9,163 nucleotides of DNA from Candidatus Methanolliviera sp. GoM_oil. Lineage in GTDB: Archaea > Halobacteriota > Methanoliparia > Methanoliparales > Methanoliparaceae. Within the stretch, counting starts at the first letter, position 1; the number at the start of each line of letters is the position of its first letter. This document shows, piece after piece, positions 5,853 to 9,163 of this stretch. The position numbers were made by a program, and so were the translations under genes. The stretch is from contig CABGHG010000060.1 of NCBI GenBank assembly GCA_902158735.1, positions 1 to 9,163 on the forward strand. The letters run 5' to 3'. The notes beneath the pieces are model-generated. The model was not told the DNA's origin. It worked only from the letters and a program-made list of their open reading frames with translations, and ran no database searches.

Positions 5853-6161
5853 GTTCTCCTCTTTGGTTACTTCTTCCCTCACCCAGATTCTGTATGCCTT
5901 TTCACCGCTCTCTTCAAAACACTTAAGCCCAGTGCAATTCACCTCCTCTACTTCCACGTTTTCCTCTCCATAAATCTCTATATACTGCTCTAACCAGTTT
6001 CTAAAGTGAGCTCCTCCACCGAAGTAAACTTTTACCCATCTGTTACCCTTCTCATCAACCCTTTCCCTAATCCCCTCCTCTTGACGCATCCGCTCCAGGG
6101 CATAACCATCAACTCTTTTAGGCTCCATTCCTCTTCTCTCCTTCACTGTCGGATCACTCAT
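5850..6161 (-). CDS. Hypothetical small charged protein, 103 aa
   Basis: I do not recognise the family. The protein is rich in Glu, Arg and Lys. The first 35 residues look helical and hydrophilic. A compact segment GNRWVKVYFGGGAHFRNWLE (about residues 39-58) follows, then an acidic strand EENVEVEEVNCTGLKCFE (about 66-83, with two Cys four apart) and KAYRIWVREE near the end. There is no signal peptide or membrane segment. The pattern resembles a small alpha/beta domain and codon use looks genuinely coding. The start at 6161 has no clear ribosome binding site. The in-frame ATG at 6128 (residue 12) is preceded by GAAGGAGAGAAGAGG and may be the true start, giving 92 aa. A TATA-like AAAAATATAG at about 6202-6211 could drive it. 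Its stop lies inside the last unit of the 16-bp repeat array, and it is flanked by mobile-element remains and a TnpB element, so accessory or mobile origin is likely. Confidence 0.6.
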   Translation of the reverse strand: MSDPTVKERRGMEPKRVDGYALERMRQEEGIRERVDEKGNRWVKVYFGGGAHFRNWLEQYIEIYGEENVEVEEVNCTGLKCFEESGEKAYRIWVREEVTKEEN

Positions 6162-6211
6162 GTATATCGAATTAACTTCTTATCGTACATGATTTTTACC
6201 TATCTATATTT

Positions 6212-6319
6212 TTATTCCCTTTTCAATATCTTTTCCATCTTCTCCTTAATCTCTCTTAATCTTTCTCAATCTGAGATCAAGCCATCATTATTATAGTCAG
6301 CCAGAATAAATAAAATACT
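6212..6319 (-). pseudogene. Possible relic with an EF-hand/dockerin-like loop, interrupted by TGA
   Basis: Between stops on the minus strand one frame reads ILFILADYNNDGLISD, TGA at 6268-6266, then ERLREIKEKMEKILKRE and TAA at 6214-6212. The DYNNDGLISD part has the D-x-N-x-D-G-x-I-S spacing of calcium-binding EF-hand/dockerin loops, and the part after the TGA is a plausible amphipathic helix. Restoring TGG (Trp) would join them. No start codon is visible, and the upstream end lies at the left edge of the TnpB element. The length is short and chance is a real alternative. Confidence 0.25.
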
Positions 6320-6335
6320 TTAAAATGTATTTAGT

Positions 6336-6378
6336 CGGAAATCTTCGATTTCCGTATCCCAAAAATCTTCGATTTTTG
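6336..6378 (+). repeat. Twin 8-bp hairpins with TTC loops at the left end of the tnpB element
   Basis: Hairpin 1 is CGGAAATC-TTC-GATTTCCG (6336-6354) and hairpin 2 is CAAAAATC-TTC-GATTTTTG (6360-6378). Both stems are perfect, both loops are TTC, and they share the core AATCTTCGATT. They are separated by five bases. IS200/IS605 left ends carry a subterminal hairpin bound by TnpA; a doubled one is less usual. They could also act on RNA to shield tnpB from upstream transcription. Confidence 0.7.
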
Positions 6379-6410
6379 AGGACATTCAATATAATCAGAT
6401 TAAAATAGAT

Positions 6411-6440
6411 AGATTTAAATACTCTAAAATCAGATTAGAG
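6411..6440 (+). promoter_or_regulatory. TATA box and small inverted repeat before tnpB
   Basis: TTTAAATA at 6414-6421 lies about 26 bp before 6443, so tnpB (ATG 6450) would have a very short leader. Immediately after it, CTCTAA (6422-6427) and TTAGAG (6435-6440) form an inverted repeat around a 7-base loop. AATCAGATTA is also present twice (6393-6402 and 6428-6437), flanking the TATA box, which resembles an operator layout. Confidence 0.4.
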
Positions 6441-6449
6441 ACGATATAG

Positions 6450-7661
6450 ATGAGATTTAAGAGAACAGAACAGATATGGATGAAACCGAATAAAAATATT
6501 AGTTCTTTAGCCCACGTATCTAAAAATCTCTATAATGAAGCAAATTATCTTATCAGGCAAGAATTTTTTAAAACTGGAAGATGGATAAGGTTCTATGAGT
6601 TGGATAAAGGATTAAAGGAATCAGAGAACTACAAATCTTTACCGGCTCAAACGGCTCAACAAATTCTACGTTTATTAGATAAATCGTGGAAATCATTTTT
6701 TAAGGCGATAAAAGTATGGGGAGAAGAGCCAGAGAAGTTTAAGGCAAGACCAAACCTGCCAAAGTATAAAAAGAAAGACGGAGAACATATTTTAGTCTTA
6801 ACAAACCAACAGTGTAAGATCAAAGAAGATGGAAGTCTCAAATTTCCTAAACTGCTTGGACTAAACGTAAAGATAAGATTGGACAAAGAAACCAATTTAA
6901 GAGAAGTAAGGGTAATTCCTAAAGGTGTTGGGCATGTTGTTGAGATTGTATATGAAAAGGAGGCAGACCCAGAAGATTTAGACGAAAACAAAATATGCGG
7001 AATTGATTTAGGAGTAAGAAATCTTGTAGCTATGGGAAACAACATTGGAGAGAAACCAATTGTTGTTAAAGGTGGGATATGTAAGTCGATAAATCAATTC
7101 TATGATAAAGAGATGGGAAGAGTCCAGAGGATATACGAAAGCCAGAAGATACCAAAGAAAACGGGTAGAAAGTCTAAAAAGTTATTCGATAAACGTTCTC
7201 GAAAGATCAAAGACCATTTACATAAAGTTAGCAGGTTTATCGTTGATTACTGCGTTAAAAACGATATTGGAACTTTGGTTATCGGGAATAACAAAGGTTG
7301 GAAGCAAAACGCGGATATCGGTAAAAAGAATAATCAAAACTTCGTTCAAATACCTTTCTATATGCTAATCAACCCGATAAAGTATAAAGCAGAGGAGAAA
7401 GGGATAAACGTTATCCTTCAAGAAGAATCGTATACATCAAAGTGTAGCTTTTTAGATGGCGAATCGGTAGAGCATCATGAAAAATACGTTGGCAGACGTT
7501 TTAAACGTGGATTATTTAGATCAGCAAAAGGAATGATCATAAACGCAGACGTTCAAGGTGCTTTAAATATAATTAGAAAAGCAATCCCGAAAGCTTTTGC
7601 GAAAGTCGAGGCGGACGAGATAGAGGGTGTAGGGCTACACCCATTGAGATGTTATGTTTAA
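6450..7661 (+). CDS. tnpB: TnpB RNA-guided nuclease (IS605 OrfB family), rearranged RuvC-II site
   Basis: The protein has 403 aa, normal for TnpB. The N-terminal half (about 1-175) has the wedge/REC-type layout, with KARPNLPKYKKKDGEH at 98-113. RuvC-I is CGIDLGVRNLVAMGNN (183-198) with catalytic D186. The canonical RuvC-II Glu is replaced: TLVIGNNKGW (275-284) has G279 where most TnpB proteins have the Glu of an I-E-D-L-like strand. Instead VILQEESYTSKCS (321-333) offers E325/E326. RuvC-III is INADVQGALNIIRKA (364-378) with D367. The zinc-finger region keeps only C332 of the usual four Cys, replaced by FLDGESVEHHEKYVG. This combination matches TnpB proteins with a rearranged catalytic Glu that are related to eukaryotic Fanzor. 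TnpB cuts DNA guided by an omega-RNA made from the element's right end, which retains the transposon after excision. The C-terminus IEGVGLHPLRC overlaps a 7-bp hairpin in the DNA. The gene is uninterrupted. Confidence 0.93.
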   Translation: MRFKRTEQIWMKPNKNISSLAHVSKNLYNEANYLIRQEFFKTGRWIRFYELDKGLKESENYKSLPAQTAQQILRLLDKSWKSFFKAIKVWGEEPEKFKARPNLPKYKKKDGEHILVLTNQQCKIKEDGSLKFPKLLGLNVKIRLDKETNLREVRVIPKGVGHVVEIVYEKEADPEDLDENKICGIDLGVRNLVAMGNNIGEKPIVVKGGICKSINQFYDKEMGRVQRIYESQKIPKKTGRKSKKLFDKRSRKIKDHLHKVSRFIVDYCVKNDIGTLVIGNNKGWKQNADIGKKNNQNFVQIPFYMLINPIKYKAEEKGINVILQEESYTSKCSFLDGESVEHHEKYVGRRFKRGLFRSAKGMIINADVQGALNIIRKAIPKAFAKVEADEIEGVGLHPLRCYV

Positions 7662-7705
7662 TTATATCTAATAAAGAGGTTTGATAACATTTTTATCAAA
7701 TTTCA
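7570..7705 (+). ncRNA. Candidate omega-RNA (reRNA) overlapping the 3' end of tnpB, approximate limits
   Basis: In this family the guide RNA spans the last part of tnpB and the right end, with the guide formed by sequence just beyond the element. Here the end of tnpB holds a GC-rich perfect hairpin, GGGTGTA-GGGC-TACACCC (7625-7642). Beyond the stop is TTTGATAA-CATTT-TTATCAAA (7680-7700). These fit a structured scaffold followed by the right-end stem. The 5' limit is a guess from typical sizes, and the guide would begin somewhere after about 7700. Confidence 0.4.
7680..7700 (+). repeat. Right-end subterminal hairpin of the tnpB element
   Basis: TTTGATAA (7680-7687) and TTATCAAA (7693-7700) form a perfect 8-bp stem around CATTT. 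It is the last strong palindrome before the host promoter and is the best candidate for the right-end structure bound by a Y1 transposase. It is followed by T/A-rich DNA and could also weaken read-through into the next gene. Confidence 0.55.
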
Positions 7706-7757
7706 TAGCCTTGCCCCAACTATAATGGAAACAGACGGCCGTCAAATTTCTCCAATC

Positions 7758-7771
7758 CATTTTTTTATATG
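7758..7771 (+). promoter_or_regulatory. BRE/TATA box for the MfnE-like gene
   Basis: CATTTTTTTATATG is a strong TATA-like element centred near 7767, about 26-27 bp before the ATG at 7794. The transcript should therefore start at or within a base or two of that ATG. This supports a leaderless mRNA and argues against the longer in-frame start at 7725, which would lie upstream of the promoter. Confidence 0.6.
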
Positions 7772-7793
7772 TAACTTCAAACTTTTATCCTGC

Positions 7794-8414
7794 ATGTTCG
7801 TAGTCAAGGTTGGAGGAAGCCTCATAGACTACAGAGGAGAGATATTGAGGGAATTGAAGAGGTTCTCCCGCGAGAACCATCAAAAAATTGTCATCGTCCC
7901 GGGTGGAGGAGTCTTCGCCGATACGGTGAGAAGATTTGACCTGGACGATGATTCTGCCCATTGGATGGCGATTCTTGGAATGAACCAATACGGCTATCTT
8001 CTCTATTCTGAATCTGGCATAAAAACGGTGGAATATTTTGAAGATGTGGAGAAGAGAGATATCGCGATCTTTCTCCCATATTTAGCGCTAATGAAAAATG
8101 ACGAACTTCCTCACAGCTGGACAGTCACCTCAGATTCGATAGCCGCGTGGATCGCGGAAAAGATGGGGGGAGAATTGATAATAGCCACAGATGTGGAAGG
8201 TATCTATAAAGACGGTCATTTGATGAGAGGGATAGAGGCAAAAGAACTCTTGGGGATGGGAAAAACGTGCGTGGACGATTTTCTACCGAGCTTTCTATTG
8301 GAAAAAGATATGACGTGCATGGTATTGGATGGGAGGAAACCAAAAAATATAATCAAGGTGATGAGAGGAGAGAATGTTGGGACCGAGATTCTACCCCAAA
8401 CCCACACCCCGTAA
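7794..8414 (+). CDS. mfnE: MfnE-like amino acid kinase family protein (methanofuran biosynthesis)
   Basis: The protein has 206 aa from the ATG at 7794, chosen because the family starts directly with the VVKVGGSL strand and a TATA box lies about 26 bp upstream. KVGGSL (5-10) is the phosphate-binding loop of the amino acid kinase fold, and IVPGGGVFADTVRRF (34-48) is the second glycine-rich substrate loop. HSWTVTSDSIAAWIAEKM (107-124) and LIIATDVEGIYKDG (128-141) carry the nucleotide-binding residues (T112, D114, D133, Y138). The ending CMVLDGRKPKNIIKVMRGE, together with the short length and the SAHWMAI helix, fits archaeal MfnE rather than UMP kinase or aspartokinase. MfnE phosphorylates 5-(aminomethyl)-3-furanmethanol phosphate to the diphosphate used to assemble methanofuran, the C1 carrier of methanogens and related archaea. 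The gene stands alone behind the tnpB element and ends 11 bp from the convergent synthetase gene. I am fairly sure of the subfamily; an uncharacterised paralogue is the alternative. Confidence 0.75.
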   Translation: MFVVKVGGSLIDYRGEILRELKRFSRENHQKIVIVPGGGVFADTVRRFDLDDDSAHWMAILGMNQYGYLLYSESGIKTVEYFEDVEKRDIAIFLPYLALMKNDELPHSWTVTSDSIAAWIAEKMGGELIIATDVEGIYKDGHLMRGIEAKELLGMGKTCVDDFLPSFLLEKDMTCMVLDGRKPKNIIKVMRGENVGTEILPQTHTP

Positions 8415-8425
8415 ACCCACCACCT

Positions 8426-9163
8426 CTACTTTTTCCTTTCTTTGTCGATAGAATAATACGAGTAATGCGTATAATACGAGCTCATCTTCTTTATCTCCTC
8501 TTCTCTCAATCGTTTCTTTAATATTTTGTTCGTCGAGGTCTTTGGAAATTCATCTCTGAACTCAACATCCTTTGGAACCGCATACGGGGGGATCCTGCTC
8601 CTCAAATAATCCATTATATCTTCTTTCTTCAGCTTTCCCTTGCAATCGGGAGTCGTAACGATGAAGACTTTTAATATATCACTCCCAGGTCTTCCCGGAT
8701 CAGGATAGCCTATCGTTGCAACTTCTTCTACGCCCGGGTAGTCGCACAATAGGTCATCTATCTCCCTTGGATATACCTTGTATCCAGAGATGTTCACCAT
8801 CTCCTTCACCCGATCGATGATGTACGTTCTCCCCCACTCATCAACGGTTACGACATCTCCCGTGTGTACATATCCCTCCTCATCGGTTCCAGATCCCACG
8901 TCCGGCCAATATCCAATCATTCTCCAGGGGGCTTTTATACACATCTCTCCCGTTAATCCTTCTTTCACAACCTTTTCCATAGGTATCTCGTCTTCGGTCT
9001 CCATGTCTATAATCTTTATGTCTGCGTCCACACACGGCACCCCAATAGACCCCAGGATCTCCTTTTCCCTACCTGAGGGAGTTACAAGCGTGTTTTTAGA
9101 TATAAACATTATAATCTTATTCAACAGCAACCCGATGTCGTCCGATCCCGCCATATTTAATAT
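8426..9163 (-). CDS. Acyl-CoA synthetase (AMP-forming), C-terminal part, runs off the window
   Basis: The minus-strand frame is open from the window edge to TAG at 8428-8426. Residue numbers here count from the Met at 9154, which is probably internal because the frame continues upstream (Ile-Leu-Asn before it). Seen in order are GSIGVP (35-40); GEMCIKAPWRMIGYW (69-83, the motif before A7); YVHTGDVV (95-102) with D100, which binds ribose; DRVKEMVNISGYKVYPREID (114-133, motif A8 and the hinge); and PKTSTNKILKKRL (204-216), whose K210 is the A10 catalytic lysine. All catalytic positions of the visible part are present. These enzymes activate a carboxylate to an acyl-adenylate and then to an acyl-CoA. 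The substrate pocket lies in the missing N-terminal domain, so chain length cannot be said. The tail after A10 is unusual: SYYTHYSYY, encoded by a 9-bp repeat. The gene converges on the MfnE-like gene with 11 bp between stops. Confidence 0.88.
   Translation of the reverse strand: MLNMAGSDDIGLLLNKIIMFISKNTLVTPSGREKEILGSIGVPCVDADIKIIDMETEDEIPMEKVVKEGLTGEMCIKAPWRMIGYWPDVGSGTDEEGYVHTGDVVTVDEWGRTYIIDRVKEMVNISGYKVYPREIDDLLCDYPGVEEVATIGYPDPGRPGSDILKVFIVTTPDCKGKLKKEDIMDYLRSRIPPYAVPKDVEFRDEFPKTSTNKILKKRLREEEIKKMSSYYTHYSYYSIDKERKK
8454..8480 (-). repeat. Three-unit 9-bp in-frame repeat in the synthetase C-terminus
   Basis: On the plus strand the units are TAATACGAG, TAATGCGTA and TAATACGAG (8454-8462, 8463-8471, 8472-8480). 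The outer two are identical and the middle one diverged. They encode the SYY-THY-SYY tail of the acyl-CoA synthetase and keep the frame. Confidence 0.6.

Larger units (their letters stand above)
6331..7705 (+). mobile_element. TnpB-only IS200/IS605-type (IS1341-like) element, approximate limits
   Basis: The element is made of a left end with two small hairpins (6336-6378), the tnpB gene (6450-7661), and right-end hairpins at 7625-7642 and 7680-7700. No tnpA (Y1 transposase) gene is present, so movement would need a transposase elsewhere. Elements of this family insert without target duplication and use subterminal hairpins instead of terminal inverted repeats, so exact ends cannot be read from a single copy. 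My limits are just outside the outermost hairpins. The left flank is a zone of repeats and relics; the right flank is the promoter region of the MfnE-like gene. Confidence 0.6.

Noticed and set aside
7102..7368. Second plus-strand ORF of 88 aa inside tnpB
   Set aside because: It is a shadow frame of the clearly conserved TnpB RuvC region.
7725..7793. N-terminal extension of the MfnE-like protein from an ATG at 7725
   Set aside because: The extension precedes the TATA box and does not resemble the family, whose first strand begins at the ATG at 7794.

Overview
The window is archaeal and most likely from a methanogen-related euryarchaeote (methanogen, ANME or alkane-oxidising type). Three things point that way. 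There is a methanofuran-pathway kinase (MfnE-like) and a heterodisulfide-reductase-type double-CCG iron-sulfur protein. Several genes have an archaeal TATA box about 26 bp upstream of the start codon, which implies leaderless or nearly leaderless transcripts. The DNA is moderately AT-rich and intergenic regions are very T/A-rich. The exact lineage cannot be fixed from this sequence alone.

Layout. At 1-349 (minus strand, running off the window) is the N-terminus of a PolX-type DNA polymerase. It is divergent from a cold-shock protein gene (504-710, plus). A gap of about 360 bp without a convincing gene follows. Then comes a broken small ferredoxin-like gene (1074-1311), whose [4Fe-4S] frame is open but has no usable start unless an A6 run is frameshifted. 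From 1353 to 5373 four plus-strand genes form a compact cluster: an HdrD/GlpC-type protein with two ferredoxin sites and two CCG domains, a DsrE-like sulfur-carrier protein, a CoA-disulfide-reductase/NADH-oxidase-type flavoprotein with the single redox Cys, and an M20 metallopeptidase. The first three look like a thiol/persulfide redox module: electrons from NAD(P)H or ferredoxin, a sulfur carrier, and a disulfide-active Fe-S protein. That joint role is inferred from gene order and family knowledge.

From 5370 to 7720 the window becomes an accessory, rearranged zone. It holds a frameshifted relic of a transposase-type ORF abutting the M20 stop, a 22-bp direct duplication, a five-copy 16-bp tandem repeat touching the stop codon of an unrecognised 103-aa minus-strand gene, a possible EF-hand/dockerin-like relic, and a TnpB-only IS200/IS605-type element (about 6330-7705). 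The element has twin hairpins on its left and two hairpins on its right. Its TnpB lacks the usual RuvC-II Glu (Gly279) but carries Glu325/Glu326 about 46 residues later, which matches the rearranged catalytic-site clade related to Fanzor.

After the element, core metabolism resumes with the MfnE-like kinase (7794-8414, leaderless). It converges, with 11 bp between stop codons, on the C-terminal part of an acyl-CoA synthetase (8426-9163, minus) that continues beyond the window.
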